DNA from: Gluconobacter kondonii
Lineage (GTDB): Bacteria; Pseudomonadota; Alphaproteobacteria; Acetobacterales; Acetobacteraceae
Reading direction: 5' to 3'
NCBI RefSeq assembly: GCF_002723995.1
Contig: NZ_BEWP01000007.1
Coordinates: 1-64,000, forward strand
Length of the DNA stretch: 64,000 nucleotides
Shown in pieces: positions 19,343 to 29,847 of this stretch. Within the stretch, counting starts at the first letter, position 1. Each line of letters begins with the position of its first letter. Made by a program: the position numbers and the translations under genes. Under the pieces are notes generated by a model. That model searched no databases. It was given only the letters and a program-made list of their open reading frames with translations, and was not told the origin of the DNA.

Positions 19343-20125
19343 ATGACTTCCTGCCCCCCCAACCCGCGCCACGTCTTTATCGCCACGCCCTGCTTCGGTG
19401 GCACCATCACACTGGATTACATGCAGTCCCTCATCGGCTGCACGGCCACAGCACCGGCCCATAATCTGCAACTCACCCTGTCCACGATCGGCAGTGACGC
19501 CCTCATCACGCGGGCCAGAAACACGCTTCTGCATCAGTTCGTGACCATGACCGATGCCACCCATCTTCTTTTCATCGACAGCGACATCGGCTTTTCGATT
19601 ACCGACATTCTCGCCCTGCTGGATGCAAACCGCCCTCTGATCGGAGGAGCCTATCCCCTGAAATCCCATTACTGGGACCACGATACGGACCGTTTCATGG
19701 CCGCTGGCGAAGAGTCCAGAACAGCCAGCCTACGCTATGTCGGAGACTGCGCCGCGCTGCATGACGGCAACCCCTCGGAAGATATCGTCACTGTCTCCTA
19801 TATCGGAACCGGCTTCATGCTCATGACCCGTCAGATGGTCCTCGACATGATCGCCCACTATCCCGAAACCCGTTACAGCCGCATCGACGCGAAGTCCGAA
19901 GGCCAGACTTCGCAAGCACCGTCGTCAGACGCCTATGCCCTGTTCGACTGTCTGATCGACCCGGAAACCCGGACCTATCTTTCCGAAGATTTCGCCTTCT
20001 GCCGCCGCTGGATCACAATCGGAGGAAAGGTCGCCCTCCACCGCGGTCTATCCCTGACCCATACAGGCAGCACGACGTTCAAAGGCGACCTGTCTGCGCG
20101 AACGCTGCCACTTTCTACACCCTGA
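19343..20125 (+). CDS. GT-A fold glycosyltransferase-like protein
   Basis: A 260-residue cytosolic protein with HVFIATPCFGGTITLDYM at the N-terminus, DALITRARNTLLHQF, and LLFIDSDIGF (a DSD metal-binding motif), followed by a late SEDFAFCRRW block typical of the catalytic-base region. It resembles Anp1-like or family-2 transferases found in acetic acid bacteria and phages. Substrate unknown. It is followed by a palindrome and a hairpin, then the convergent lysin-like gene. Confidence 0.7.
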   Translation: MTSCPPNPRHVFIATPCFGGTITLDYMQSLIGCTATAPAHNLQLTLSTIGSDALITRARNTLLHQFVTMTDATHLLFIDSDIGFSITDILALLDANRPLIGGAYPLKSHYWDHDTDRFMAAGEESRTASLRYVGDCAALHDGNPSEDIVTVSYIGTGFMLMTRQMVLDMIAHYPETRYSRIDAKSEGQTSQAPSSDAYALFDCLIDPETRTYLSEDFAFCRRWITIGGKVALHRGLSLTHTGSTTFKGDLSARTLPLSTP

Positions 20126-20173
20126 ACCTCAAACGGCGCATTTTCCAGCATCATCTGCCACTATTCGGTCATA

Positions 20174-20187
20174 TTAAACCGGTTTAA
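20174..20187. promoter_or_regulatory. Perfect 14-bp palindrome
   Basis: TTAAACC/GGTTTAA is a perfect palindrome with a central CG, like operators of LacI-family regulators. It lies between the 3' ends of two convergent genes, where an operator is not expected, so it may instead be a relic of an excised promoter region. Confidence 0.35.
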
Positions 20188-20195
20188 ACAGTCAT

Positions 20196-20235
20196 GCGGT
20201 GTCGGGAGCGTGATGCATACATTCCCCGACACCGC
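20196..20235. terminator. Hairpin between convergent genes
   Basis: An 11-bp perfect stem (GCGGTGTCGGG / CCCGACACCGC) around an 18-nt loop, 12 nt from the stop of the minus-strand lysin-like gene. There is no clear U-tract on either strand, so termination efficiency is uncertain. Confidence 0.45.
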
Positions 20236-20246
20236 TCCCACTCTCT

Positions 20247-20726
20247 TCAGACCATAACCGCCTGACGGAAAAACGGGATGTTGGCCACAGGGTCAGCCGC
20301 CCCTGCAGCCGTGTTGTAATACTGCTTGTGAAAACGGCTCAGAACGGCCGGATCGCTCGACGACGGCAGGGAGACCGGCGTCCGGTAATACCGGATGCGG
20401 GCCATTGCCGAGGCATATCTCAAATTGGAGACAAGTTGCGCGCTTCGGGGCAGATCCTGCGAAAGCATCCCCTCCAGAATCCGCTCGAACCTCCTGCCTG
20501 CCGGATAACACAGAAAGTTGACCCAGCAGTCGTCATGCGTCGCTGGCTCCATCTGCCACAAACCCAGAGCCGGGCCACCACCGATCTGCCGGACATATGT
20601 TCCCCGACTTTCCGCAAGTGCCGTGCCCGTCACCAGATTGACCGCAACGTCCCCATCCAGCCCGAGCGCCGCCAGTGCTGGGGCAACTACCAGATGCTTG
20701 AGCTGGCCTGCATCAATTCCACTCAT
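20247..20726 (-). CDS. Phage-type lysin, transglycosylase-like
   Basis: A 159-residue protein resembling small phage-encoded muralytic domains: a TGTALAESRGTYVRQ segment offers a catalytic Glu and is followed by GPALGLWQMEP, similar to the E...GLxQ pattern of lytic transglycosylases. No signal peptide is visible, consistent with holin-dependent release. It follows the holin-like gene by 9 nt on the same strand. No capsid, tail or integrase gene is nearby, so this is an isolated lysis pair. Enzymatic class is inferred only. Confidence 0.6.
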   Translation of the reverse strand: MSGIDAGQLKHLVVAPALAALGLDGDVAVNLVTGTALAESRGTYVRQIGGGPALGLWQMEPATHDDCWVNFLCYPAGRRFERILEGMLSQDLPRSAQLVSNLRYASAMARIRYYRTPVSLPSSSDPAVLSRFHKQYYNTAAGAADPVANIPFFRQAVMV

Positions 20727-20735
20727 GGCATCTCC

Positions 20736-21080
20736 TCACTTCGTAGTCAGGGACAGGGCGACATGCACCATGCCCGTCCCCAGAATGGATGTGACCAGCG
20801 TGATGATCCCCGTAATAACCGCCCGCCCCCCGATCAGCCGGTCCAGCTTCCCGTTAACCACGCGATTCCCCTCATCAACCTTCGTCTCCAACAGTTTCAT
20901 CTGATCCCGTAGCGACGAGATTTCCTGCCGCATCTCGGTCCGCAGTTCCTCATATCGATCCGAAAGCCCTCCCGCGATCGTCTCCAGCCGCAGAACCCGA
21001 TCTTCAAGCATCCGCAGCGTATAGGCGCGTCTCTCATTTCCATCAGCCAGACTGACTACCTGGCCTTCCCCGTCAGACAT
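20736..21080 (-). CDS. Holin/XhlA-like membrane protein
   Basis: About 114 residues: an N-terminal coiled coil (res 20-75, ERRAYTLRMLEDRVLRLE, SSLRDQMKLLETKV), then one hydrophobic helix (VITGIITLVTSILGTGMVHVAL) at the C-terminus. This is the architecture of XhlA-type hemolysins and some holin-associated proteins. Start taken at MSDGEG (21080); an ATG at 21092 adds four residues. Paired with the downstream lysin, it looks like a phage lysis cassette. Confidence 0.55.
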   Translation of the reverse strand: MSDGEGQVVSLADGNERRAYTLRMLEDRVLRLETIAGGLSDRYEELRTEMRQEISSLRDQMKLLETKVDEGNRVVNGKLDRLIGGRAVITGIITLVTSILGTGMVHVALSLTTK

Positions 21081-21094
21081 GCCGTCCCCCAAAT

Positions 21095-21125
21095 AAAAAA
21101 AGCGCTCCCCGGAAGGAACGCTTTT
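21095..21125 (-). terminator. Orphan terminator ahead of the lysis pair
   Basis: An 11-bp stem with one mismatch (21098-21108 with 21115-21125) is followed on the minus strand by seven T residues. It lies immediately upstream of the holin-like gene, yet no minus-strand gene precedes it, so it terminates nothing now present. Confidence 0.6.
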
Positions 21126-21248
21126 GTGGCATTAAGCCATTAATATAGAAACAAACACCTGATTTATCAATGAAAACCTGAAACCTTCAGCCAAGCGCAC
21201 CAAAAGCTGGCTTGGCCCCCTTCGGAGATAGGCGCATAGTCGCGCCCC

Positions 21249-21503
21249 ATGACTGTTCCTCCGACAGAAACACTTCTCGATCTGCGTGGTCTGGCCTGCC
21301 CCATGCCCGTCCTCAAAGCCAATCGCGCCCTGCGTGACATGGCCCCGGGTGCGAAGCTGCGCATCCTCGCCACCGACCGCGCCTCAGTGGCGGATTTCCA
21401 GTCCTATTGCCGCGAAACCGGCCATGCCCTCATTGCGTTCACCGAAACCGCAGGCATGCTTTCCTTCGTGATCCGGCGACGTGCAGAAACGTCACCCTCC
21501 TGA
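21249..21503 (+). CDS. tusA: TusA-family sulfur carrier protein
   Basis: An 84-residue cytosolic protein with the family motif LDLRGLACPMPVLKANRAL; the Cys of CPMP carries the persulfide. TusA proteins relay sulfur for tRNA thiolation and cofactor synthesis. Length is normal for the family. It is about 100 nt before xseB and may be transcribed with that operon. Confidence 0.9.
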   Translation: MTVPPTETLLDLRGLACPMPVLKANRALRDMAPGAKLRILATDRASVADFQSYCRETGHALIAFTETAGMLSFVIRRRAETSPS

Positions 21504-21600
21504 GGAAACTCCAGCGTTCCCGTGTGCGGGGCTGGCAAAAACTGTCTTCTGCCTGTAATCCCCTCGCTACCTTGTTCCAAAGTGTGCCTTGAGGCTTTTC

Positions 21601-21864
21601 ATGCCCGAACCCATTGATGCCCCCATGGATGCCCTGTCTTTTGAGGATGCCCTGTCCGAACTGGAGAGGATCGTCCGTGGCCTTGAAGGCGGGCAGATGA
21701 AGCTCGAGGACGCTATTTCCGCCTATGAACGCGGTGCTGCCCTGCGCAGACATTGCGATGCGAAGCTGGGAGAGGCCGAGATGCGTGTGCGTGCCATCGT
21801 GCAGAACGATGACGGCACGACAGGCACGGAGCCTCTTGCCGATACCGGAGACTCCGGCCGATGA
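21601..21864 (+). CDS. xseB: Exodeoxyribonuclease VII small subunit
   Basis: An 87-residue helical protein with the family core LSFEDALSELERIVRGLEGGQMKLEDAISAYERGAAL. XseB binds the large subunit XseA (not in this window) to form an exonuclease that degrades single-stranded DNA. ATG 21601 is preferred to an in-frame TTG at 21589. It overlaps ispA by 4 nt (ATGA), the conserved xseB-ispA-dxs order. Confidence 0.93.
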   Translation: MPEPIDAPMDALSFEDALSELERIVRGLEGGQMKLEDAISAYERGAALRRHCDAKLGEAEMRVRAIVQNDDGTTGTEPLADTGDSGR

Positions 21865-22766
21865 ATGCCCCTACCCCGTCTGTTTCCCTGAAGGACGCGC
21901 TTTCCCGCGCCTGTGCCGAAATCGAAAGCACAATCGACGCCCTTCTGCCCATGGTTCCGGGAGACGAGTCTGTTCTTCTGGACGCCATGCGTTATGCCGC
22001 CCTCGGCGGCGGCAAGCGTCTGCGCGGTTTTCTGGCCGTCGAAGTGGCGACATTGTTTGGCGCAGACCGCGAAGCCGCCCTACGCGTTGCCGCGTCGGTC
22101 GAACTGCTGCACGCCTATTCGCTGGTCCATGACGACCTGCCGTCCATGGACGACGACGACCTGCGACGCGGTCAGCCGTCCACGCACAAGCAGTTCGACG
22201 AAGCGATCGCGATTCTGGCAGGCGATGCCCTTCAGACCCGGGCTTTCGAAATTCTCGTCGAACCCGAAACCAGCCCCAATCCGGCCGTCCGCGCCAATCT
22301 GGCCCTTGCCTTGGCGCAGGCCTCTGGATCGGCTGGCATGGTCGGCGGTCAGGTCATCGATATCCGTGGCGAAGGCCGCGCCCTGCCGCTGGATCAGGTG
22401 CGCCGTCTGCACGCCCTGAAAACCGGCGCCCTCATCCGCTATGCCGCCGAATCTGGCGTCATTCTGGCTGATGTGGACGATGAACGCCGCGCCGCCATCG
22501 TCGCCTATGGCCGCGATCTGGGCACGGCGTTTCAGGTCGCCGATGACGTTCTGGATTCTACCGCCACCGCCGAGGAACTCGGCAAAACCGCTGGCAAGGA
22601 CGAAGCCAGCGGCAAATCAACCTATGTCTCCCTGCTTGGCATCGACGGTGCCCGCGCCGAAGCCCGTCGCCTGAGCGACCGGGCCCGGGAGGCTCTTTCA
22701 TCCTTCGGTGCACAGGCCGACGCCCTCAGGGCACTGGCAGATTATGTCGTCGAGCGCAGGAACTGA
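21861..22766 (+). CDS. ispA: Farnesyl diphosphate synthase (polyprenyl synthetase)
   Basis: A 301-residue prenyltransferase condensing IPP with DMAPP and GPP to give FPP for quinones, hopanoids and undecaprenol. The first Asp-rich motif is in [15 protein letters not shown] and the second in [18 protein letters not shown] is also intact. Translationally coupled to xseB upstream and 5 nt from dxs downstream, linking FPP formation to the first step of the MEP pathway. Confidence 0.95.
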   Translation: MNAPTPSVSLKDALSRACAEIESTIDALLPMVPGDESVLLDAMRYAALGGGKRLRGFLAVEVATLFGADREAALRVAASVELLHAYSLVHDDLPSMDDDDLRRGQPSTHKQFDEAIAILAGDALQTRAFEILVEPETSPNPAVRANLALALAQASGSAGMVGGQVIDIRGEGRALPLDQVRRLHALKTGALIRYAAESGVILADVDDERRAAIVAYGRDLGTAFQVADDVLDSTATAEELGKTAGKDEASGKSTYVSLLGIDGARAEARRLSDRAREALSSFGAQADALRALADYVVERRN

Positions 22767-22770
22767 TCCC

Positions 22771-24753
22771 ATGAGCAAGAATTCCTCCACGATTCCTACC
22801 TATGGCCGCTATCCCGAACTGGATCGCGTCCGCTTCCCTGCCGACATGCGGAACCTGTCCGTCGATCAGCTCAAGCAGCTTGCCGACGAACTGCGCTCGG
22901 AAACCGTTGACGCCGTCTCCACCACGGGCGGCCATCTCGGCGCCTCTCTTGGCGTGGTCGAACTGACCGTTGCCCTGCACGCCGTCTTCAACACACCGGA
23001 CGACCGCATCATCTGGGATGTCGGCCATCAGGCTTATCCGCACAAGATCCTGACCGGCCGTCGCGACCGGATCCGCACCCTGCGTCAGCCCGAGGGCCTG
23101 TCCGGCTTTACCCGTCGCTCGGAAAGCGAATACGACCCGTTCGGCGCAGCACATTCGTCCACGTCCATCTCGGCGGGCCTCGGCATGGCCGTCGCGCATC
23201 ACCTGCGCGCGGAAGAAGACCCGAGCTATCACGAGCGCAACGTGATTGCCGTGATCGGCGACGGCTCGATTTCGGCTGGCATGGCCTATGAAGCCATGAA
23301 CAACGCCGCAGTCGCAGGCCCCGGCGCAAACCGCCTGATCGTGGTGCTGAACGACAACGAAATGTCGATCGCCCCCCCGGTTGGTTCGATGTCGGACTAT
23401 CTGTCGCGTCTGATGTCTTCGCGCCAGTTCTTCAGCCTGCGCGATCTCGCCGGCAAGGTCGCCAAGCGCCTTCCGGGCAAGATCGAGCGCACCGCCAAGC
23501 GCGCCGAAGAATATGCCCGCGGCCTGATCACAGGTGGCACGCTGTTTGAAGAGCTCGGCTTCTATTATGTCGGCCCGGTCAACGGACATGACATGAGCCA
23601 GCTCGTGCCGATCCTGCGCAATCTGCGCGATGCCGACGATCAGGGTCCGATCCTGCTGCACATCATCACCGAGAAGGGCCGCGGCTACAAACCCGCTGAA
23701 GCCGCCGGTGACAAGTACCACGCCGTCAGCAAGTTCAACGTCGTCACGGGTGAGCAGAAGAAGGCTCCGGCCGGTCCGCCGAGCTACACGTCCATCTTCA
23801 GCCGCGAACTGATGCGCCGCGCCAAGACCGACGACAAGCTCGTCACGATCACGGCGGCCATGCCGTCCGGCACGGGTCTGAGCGCGTTTGCCAAGGCCTA
23901 TCCGGATCGCTTCTTCGACGTCGGGATTGCCGAACAGCACGCGGTCACTTTCGCAGCCGGTATTGCGTCCGAAGGTCTACGCCCGTTCTGCGCGATCTAC
24001 TCGACCTTCCTGCAGCGCGCCTACGATCAGGTCGTTCACGACGTGGCGCTCCAGAACCTTCCGGTCCGCTTCGCCATCGACCGCGCCGGTCTGGTCGGTG
24101 CCGATGGCGCCACCCATGCCGGTTCGTTCGACCTCAACTACCTGTGCTGCCTGCCGAACATGGTCGTCATGGCACCGTGCGACGAGATCGAACTGCTACA
24201 CGCCACGGCGACGGCCTGTGAATATGATGCCGGTCCGATCGCTTTCCGCTACCCGCGCGGCAACGGCATCGGGCTTGATCTGCCTGAAAAGGGCGAAGTT
24301 TTGGAAATCGGCAAGGGCCGCATCGTCCGCGAAGCCCGTCGCGCGCCGAACGCCCGCGGTGGCGTCGCCATCCTGTCGCTTGGTCCACGCCTGCATGAAT
24401 CCCTGCGCGCCGCCGACCTTCTTGCCGCACAGGGCGTTCCGGTCACGGTTGCCGATGCCCGTTTCGCCAAGCCGATCGACAAGGCCCTTGTCGAAGATCT
24501 GGCCAACCAGCACGAAGTCTTCATCACGCTTGAAGAAGGTGCCATTGGCGGCTTCAGCAGTCTTGTCGTGCAGCATCTTGCCGAAACCGGCCTGCTGGAC
24601 AAGGTCAAGTTCCGCCCGCTCGCCCTGCCGGATCGTTACATCGACCACAACACGCAGGACGCACAGTACGAGGAAGCCGGCCTGACCGCGCCGAACATCG
24701 TGCATGTCGCTGCCACGGCTCTGGGCGTGGACGTCGCCCAGCAGTCCGCCTGA
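22771..24753 (+). CDS. dxs: 1-deoxy-D-xylulose-5-phosphate synthase
   Basis: A 660-residue thiamine-diphosphate enzyme catalysing the first step of the MEP isoprenoid pathway from pyruvate and glyceraldehyde 3-phosphate. TPP-binding [17 protein letters not shown] and substrate-binding [15 protein letters not shown] are present, and the pyrimidine domain contains [16 protein letters not shown] with the catalytic Glu. The start ATG at 22771 begins 5 nt after the ispA stop. Full length. Confidence 0.97.
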   Translation: MSKNSSTIPTYGRYPELDRVRFPADMRNLSVDQLKQLADELRSETVDAVSTTGGHLGASLGVVELTVALHAVFNTPDDRIIWDVGHQAYPHKILTGRRDRIRTLRQPEGLSGFTRRSESEYDPFGAAHSSTSISAGLGMAVAHHLRAEEDPSYHERNVIAVIGDGSISAGMAYEAMNNAAVAGPGANRLIVVLNDNEMSIAPPVGSMSDYLSRLMSSRQFFSLRDLAGKVAKRLPGKIERTAKRAEEYARGLITGGTLFEELGFYYVGPVNGHDMSQLVPILRNLRDADDQGPILLHIITEKGRGYKPAEAAGDKYHAVSKFNVVTGEQKKAPAGPPSYTSIFSRELMRRAKTDDKLVTITAAMPSGTGLSAFAKAYPDRFFDVGIAEQHAVTFAAGIASEGLRPFCAIYSTFLQRAYDQVVHDVALQNLPVRFAIDRAGLVGADGATHAGSFDLNYLCCLPNMVVMAPCDEIELLHATATACEYDAGPIAFRYPRGNGIGLDLPEKGEVLEIGKGRIVREARRAPNARGGVAILSLGPRLHESLRAADLLAAQGVPVTVADARFAKPIDKALVEDLANQHEVFITLEEGAIGGFSSLVVQHLAETGLLDKVKFRPLALPDRYIDHNTQDAQYEEAGLTAPNIVHVAATALGVDVAQQSA

Positions 24754-24760
24754 GCGACTG

Positions 24761-25522
24761 ATGGCCAAACGCCGCGCCGACCAGCTCCTCGTTGACAGAG
24801 GGCTGGTCGAAAGCCGGACACGGGCTCAGGCCCTGATCATGGCTGGCCTCGTCTATACCAGCGACCGCCGGATCTCGAAGGCTGGCGACCAGCTTCCCGA
24901 GGATGCCCCCCTCGCCCTCAAAGGGCAGGACCATCCTTGGGTATCGCGCGGCGGGCTCAAGCTGATTCACGCCATTGAACATTTCGGGCTGGATCCGAAA
25001 GGCCGCATCGCCATTGACGTGGGTGCCTCGACCGGAGGCTTCACGGACGTCCTGCTGACCCACGGCGCCGAAAAGGTCTATGCCGTGGACGTTGGACACG
25101 GACAGCTCGCCTGGAAAATCCGCTCGGACGAACGCGTCGTCGTCATGGAAAAGACGAATGCCCGCGCCCTGACGGTCGAACAGATTCCCGAACCCGCTGG
25201 AATTGTCGTCTGCGATGCAAGCTTCATCGGCCTGCGCACCGTCCTCCCCGCAGCCCTTGAACTCACCACGCCGGATGCCTGGGCCGTCGCGCTCATCAAA
25301 CCGCAGTTCGAAGCGGGACGCGGCGAGGTTGGTGCGAAAGGCGTCGTCCGCGACCCTGCGGTTCATGAACGTGTCTGCGAAGAAATCCGCGAATGGTTCG
25401 CAGCCCTCCCCGGCTGGGACGTTCTCGGGATCGAAGCGAGCCCCATCACCGGTCCCGAAGGCAACCGCGAGTTCCTGATCGCTGCCAGAAAAACTGCTCC
25501 AGCCCAGCCGGAAGCGGAATAG
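24761..25522 (+). CDS. tlyA: TlyA-family rRNA 2'-O-methyltransferase
   Basis: A 253-residue protein with an N-terminal S4 RNA-binding domain ([25 protein letters not shown]) and a Rossmann methyltransferase domain ([15 protein letters not shown] for SAM binding; ALIKPQFE near the C-terminus). TlyA proteins methylate 16S/23S rRNA riboses; they are often misnamed hemolysins. It begins 7 nt after the dxs stop and closes the xseB-ispA-dxs operon. Confidence 0.92.
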   Translation: MAKRRADQLLVDRGLVESRTRAQALIMAGLVYTSDRRISKAGDQLPEDAPLALKGQDHPWVSRGGLKLIHAIEHFGLDPKGRIAIDVGASTGGFTDVLLTHGAEKVYAVDVGHGQLAWKIRSDERVVVMEKTNARALTVEQIPEPAGIVVCDASFIGLRTVLPAALELTTPDAWAVALIKPQFEAGRGEVGAKGVVRDPAVHERVCEEIREWFAALPGWDVLGIEASPITGPEGNREFLIAARKTAPAQPEAE

Positions 25523-25602
25523 TTTTCCAAAACAGTTTTCCCGGAAAGACCGCGCTTTTCCTTTGGAACTGCGGGTCTTCTCCGTGCTATGGCTCCGCCG
25601 TC

Positions 25603-26826
25603 ATGACAGCCGTAATCCATCCCGACATCCGCCCCCGAATCAATTCCGTCGCCTCCGACGACCTGAACGCCGCCGAGCGCGAGCGCATTCATGCGAAATC
25701 CGCTCTCTTCGCACCACCCGAGGCGCGAATGGCCGACGGACGGCGCGATCTGGTGGGCCTGTCGCGCGAGGAACTGGCCGCGCTCATGACGGATATCGGC
25801 GAGAAGCCCTTCCGCGCCAAACAGCTCTGGCACTGGATCTATCACCAGGGCGCCACCGATTTCTCGGCGATGACCACCATCGCCAAGCCGATGCAGGCCA
25901 AACTCGCCGAGCATTTCGTCGTCAGCCGCCCTGAGACCGCGACCGAACAGACCTCCGTAGACGAGACGCGCAAGTTCCTCTTCCGCTTCCGCGACGGTCA
26001 GGAAGCCGAAACCGTCTATATTCCGGATCGTCGGGAAGACCGAGGCGCTGTTTGCATTTCCTCGCAGGTCGGCTGCACCCTATCCTGCACCTTCTGCCAC
26101 ACGGGCACCCAGAAGCTGGTCCGTAACCTCGGCCCGGCCGAGATCGTCGGTCAGTTCATGGCCGCCCGTGACAGCTACGGCGAATGGCCCAGCCCCAGCG
26201 CGGACATGCCACGCTACCTGTCCACGATCGTCCTGATGGGCATGGGTGAGCCGCTCTATAATTACGAAAATGTCGCAAAAGCCATGCGGATCATCATGGA
26301 TGGCGAAGGCATCGCCCTTTCCCGCCGCCGCATCACGCTTTCGACTTCCGGTGTCGTCCCAATGATGGATCGCTGCGGCGAAGAACTTGGCATCAATCTG
26401 GCCATTTCCCTGCATGCCGTGACGAACGAACTGCGCGACCAGATCGTCCCGCTGAACCGCAAATACCCGATCGAAGAGCTGATCGCTGCCTGCCGCCGTT
26501 ATCCGGCTGCGTCCAACGCGCGGCGCATTACCTTCGAATACATCATGCTCCGGGGCGTGAACGACAGCGAAGCCGATGCCCGCGAACTGGTCCGTCTGAT
26601 TCGCGACCTTCCAGCCAAGGTGAACCTGATCCCGTTCAATCCCTGGCCTGGCTCGGACTTCCAGCCGTCCAGCCGCGCCCAGATCGCGAAATTCGCCAAT
26701 ATCGTGATGGACGCAGGCTTCGCCTCCCCCATCCGCGCGGCACGCGGACAGGACATCCTCGCAGCCTGCGGTCAGTTGAAAACCGAAAGCGAACGCCAGC
26801 GCCGTACAGCCGCATCGGATACCTGA
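25603..26826 (+). CDS. rlmN: Dual-specificity RNA methyltransferase RlmN
   Basis: A 407-residue radical-SAM enzyme that makes m2A in 23S rRNA and some tRNAs. The cluster motif CX3CX2C is C158, C162, C165 in [26 protein letters not shown] and NLAISLHA follow, and the C-terminal [15 protein letters not shown] contains the acceptor Cys. The N-terminal [17 protein letters not shown] domain is intact. The N-terminus is extended by about 40 residues relative to E. coli; the first conserved block starts near res 50. Confidence 0.94.
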   Translation: MTAVIHPDIRPRINSVASDDLNAAERERIHAKSALFAPPEARMADGRRDLVGLSREELAALMTDIGEKPFRAKQLWHWIYHQGATDFSAMTTIAKPMQAKLAEHFVVSRPETATEQTSVDETRKFLFRFRDGQEAETVYIPDRREDRGAVCISSQVGCTLSCTFCHTGTQKLVRNLGPAEIVGQFMAARDSYGEWPSPSADMPRYLSTIVLMGMGEPLYNYENVAKAMRIIMDGEGIALSRRRITLSTSGVVPMMDRCGEELGINLAISLHAVTNELRDQIVPLNRKYPIEELIAACRRYPAASNARRITFEYIMLRGVNDSEADARELVRLIRDLPAKVNLIPFNPWPGSDFQPSSRAQIAKFANIVMDAGFASPIRAARGQDILAACGQLKTESERQRRTAASDT

Positions 26827-26903
26827 CACGCGCCCGGTTTCCCTCTGTCGGCTGAACTGCTAGAAACGCTTCTCAAACGAAACACACCGAGGACCACACC
26901 GTT

Positions 26904-28136
<1,233 letters not shown>

Positions 28137-28162
28137 CTTCTCAACTGACTCCCCGGGAAACC

Positions 28163-28669
28163 ATGACCAGTCTGATCCGTCTTACATCCGCTTTCGCCCT
28201 GTGTGGCGCCTTTGCCCTCGCGGGCTGCTCGGGCGCTCCCAAGCCGGTGGATGATTCCGACCTGACACCGGCGCAGTTCATGGCGAAAATCCATGCCCAG
28301 CCCGGCGTCAAGACCCTGCCGGACGGCCTGGCCTACAAGGTTCTCCAGTCAGGCCCGAAGGATGGTGACAGCCCGCATCACGGCTCCACCATCATGGTCA
28401 TCTACGAGGGTCGCCTCCCCGATGGTGGCATTTTCGACAGCTCCGACCAGCACGGGAACGGCGCCTACATGGAAATGCCGCTCGACGGCCTTGTGCAGGG
28501 TTGGCTTGAAGCCCTCCCCATGATGCATGTCGGCGATGAATGGATGCTCTACCTGCCGCCGAACCTCGGCTACGGCAAGCGCTCCATGGGCATTATCCCG
28601 CCCAACAGCCCGCTGATCTTCAAGATCCGTCTGCTGGGCGTCAACAACGGTGGCGGCGGCCAGCAGTAA
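28163..28669 (+). CDS. Lipoprotein FKBP-type peptidyl-prolyl isomerase
   Basis: A 168-residue protein with lipobox ALAGC (Cys at about 22) and a single FKBP domain (GSTIMVIYEGRLPDGGIFDSS, VQGWLEALPMMHVGDEWMLYLPPNLGYG, PLIFKIRLLGV). It should catalyse proline isomerisation during folding at the outer-membrane inner leaflet, like FkpA or Mip. It ends with Gly/Gln-rich residues. It follows argG by 26 nt, so may share its promoter. Confidence 0.9.
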   Translation: MTSLIRLTSAFALCGAFALAGCSGAPKPVDDSDLTPAQFMAKIHAQPGVKTLPDGLAYKVLQSGPKDGDSPHHGSTIMVIYEGRLPDGGIFDSSDQHGNGAYMEMPLDGLVQGWLEALPMMHVGDEWMLYLPPNLGYGKRSMGIIPPNSPLIFKIRLLGVNNGGGGQQ

Positions 28670-28696
28670 AAGCCGTCACCTCTGCCGGAGCCGCCT

Positions 28697-29239
28697 TCAG
28701 GGCCGTTCCGGCAAGGTCCAGTGCGCCTCGCAGCGCGCTTCGTAAAGCTCCTGATCGCCCGTCTCCAGCAAATGACCGGTGTCATGGGTTTTCGCGGTCC
28801 ACGCGGCGGGCGCACCACAAACATGACAGCGCGCCGTCAGGAGAATAACTTCGTCTGCCTCTCCCCTCAGCCGCTCCATGACGTCGAACGGAACGCGCCG
28901 GTAATCGGTATCCAGCCCCCCGACGGTCACATCCACGCCCTGCGCCCGAACACCCCGGATATCCTCAACGATATCGCCCTGATAATGCGGCGCAACCCAG
29001 AACTGTCCTTCATCCAGAACGATATGGCCGTACCTGTCCGCATCTGCGGGCCATGTGTTCACCGACATCGCAGCGAGATGAGATCCATCCCGGCTGACAA
29101 GCTCGGCGCCATCGCGCGTATCAAAGCCGGGTTTGAGGGCCAGAACATCCGTCTGCTTTTTCGCGGCAGCAATCAGATGCGCGGATTTCCCCGCAAACAT
29201 CGGCCCCACATACACTACAAGACGGCCTCTGACGGTCAT
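28697..29239 (-). CDS. tdk: Thymidine kinase
   Basis: A 180-residue type II thymidine kinase of the nucleoside salvage pathway. P-loop GPMFAGKS at res 11-18, DEGQFW as the Walker-B-like segment, the lasso GLDTDYRRVPF, and zinc ligands starting with CHVCG. The start is fixed by a very strong GGGAGGAG 8 nt upstream. It is convergent with the FKBP gene and divergent from the cytochrome gene. Confidence 0.94.
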   Translation of the reverse strand: MTVRGRLVVYVGPMFAGKSAHLIAAAKKQTDVLALKPGFDTRDGAELVSRDGSHLAAMSVNTWPADADRYGHIVLDEGQFWVAPHYQGDIVEDIRGVRAQGVDVTVGGLDTDYRRVPFDVMERLRGEADEVILLTARCHVCGAPAAWTAKTHDTGHLLETGDQELYEARCEAHWTLPERP

Positions 29240-29334
29240 GGTTTCTCCTCCCGATAGCGCCATGAGCCCTATTACAGCCGATTTGCCAAGCCCCGGACTT
29301 GCTGAAACGCCTCCGAAGATGCGACAACGGCACT

Positions 29335-29820
29335 GTGATCAGAATTGACCCAGCCGTCCGACTGCCTCTGTTTCTCGCCATTTTCATGGTGGTGGTCTTC
29401 GTTGTCGGTCACGCCTGGGAAAATCGCGCTCAGGCCCCGCGCGAATACGCTAATGAATGCAGCACCTGCCACCATGGCGGTCATGGTCAGGTTTCTGAAG
29501 TCGCCCCCATCTTCGGTCGCGTTGGCCCGATTGCCCAGTCCCCTGCCGGTCATCACTATCTTGTCGATGTCCTGCTTTACGGACTAAACGGCCCCATCAC
29601 GGCGGGAGACGGCCATTACAACAGCTCCATGCCCTCTTTCCATCGTCTTTCCAACGACGAAATCGCCCGCATCCTGACATTCGTCGCAAGTCAGGAAATG
29701 CCCGCAGACGCCCCCAAATTCACTGCCGCTGACATCGCAGCCGCACGAGCTCATCCGATGTCGGCGGCGGATGTCCTGCAGGAACGCCAGAGGCTGGACC
29801 TGCAAACCCCCGTTCATTGA
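29335..29820 (+). CDS. Membrane-anchored c-type cytochrome
   Basis: About 161 residues: an N-terminal hydrophobic helix (LPLFLAIFMVVVFVVGHAW) that acts as an uncleaved anchor, then a periplasmic class I cytochrome c domain with heme motif CSTCH (in NECSTCHHGG) and a probable Met ligand in SSMPSFHRLS. Such proteins move electrons between dehydrogenases or to terminal oxidases in acetic acid bacteria. The start is a GTG; an upstream TTG at 29299 is possible. The partner is not shown by context. Confidence 0.82.
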   Translation: MIRIDPAVRLPLFLAIFMVVVFVVGHAWENRAQAPREYANECSTCHHGGHGQVSEVAPIFGRVGPIAQSPAGHHYLVDVLLYGLNGPITAGDGHYNSSMPSFHRLSNDEIARILTFVASQEMPADAPKFTAADIAAARAHPMSAADVLQERQRLDLQTPVH

Positions 29821-29847
29821 AGCCTTTCGCTTCCCCTTTCCCAGCAA

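Noticed and set aside
22726-23940. 404-codon minus-strand frame inside dxs
   Set aside because: Shadow of dxs; similar shadows occur over argG, gcd and cioAB.
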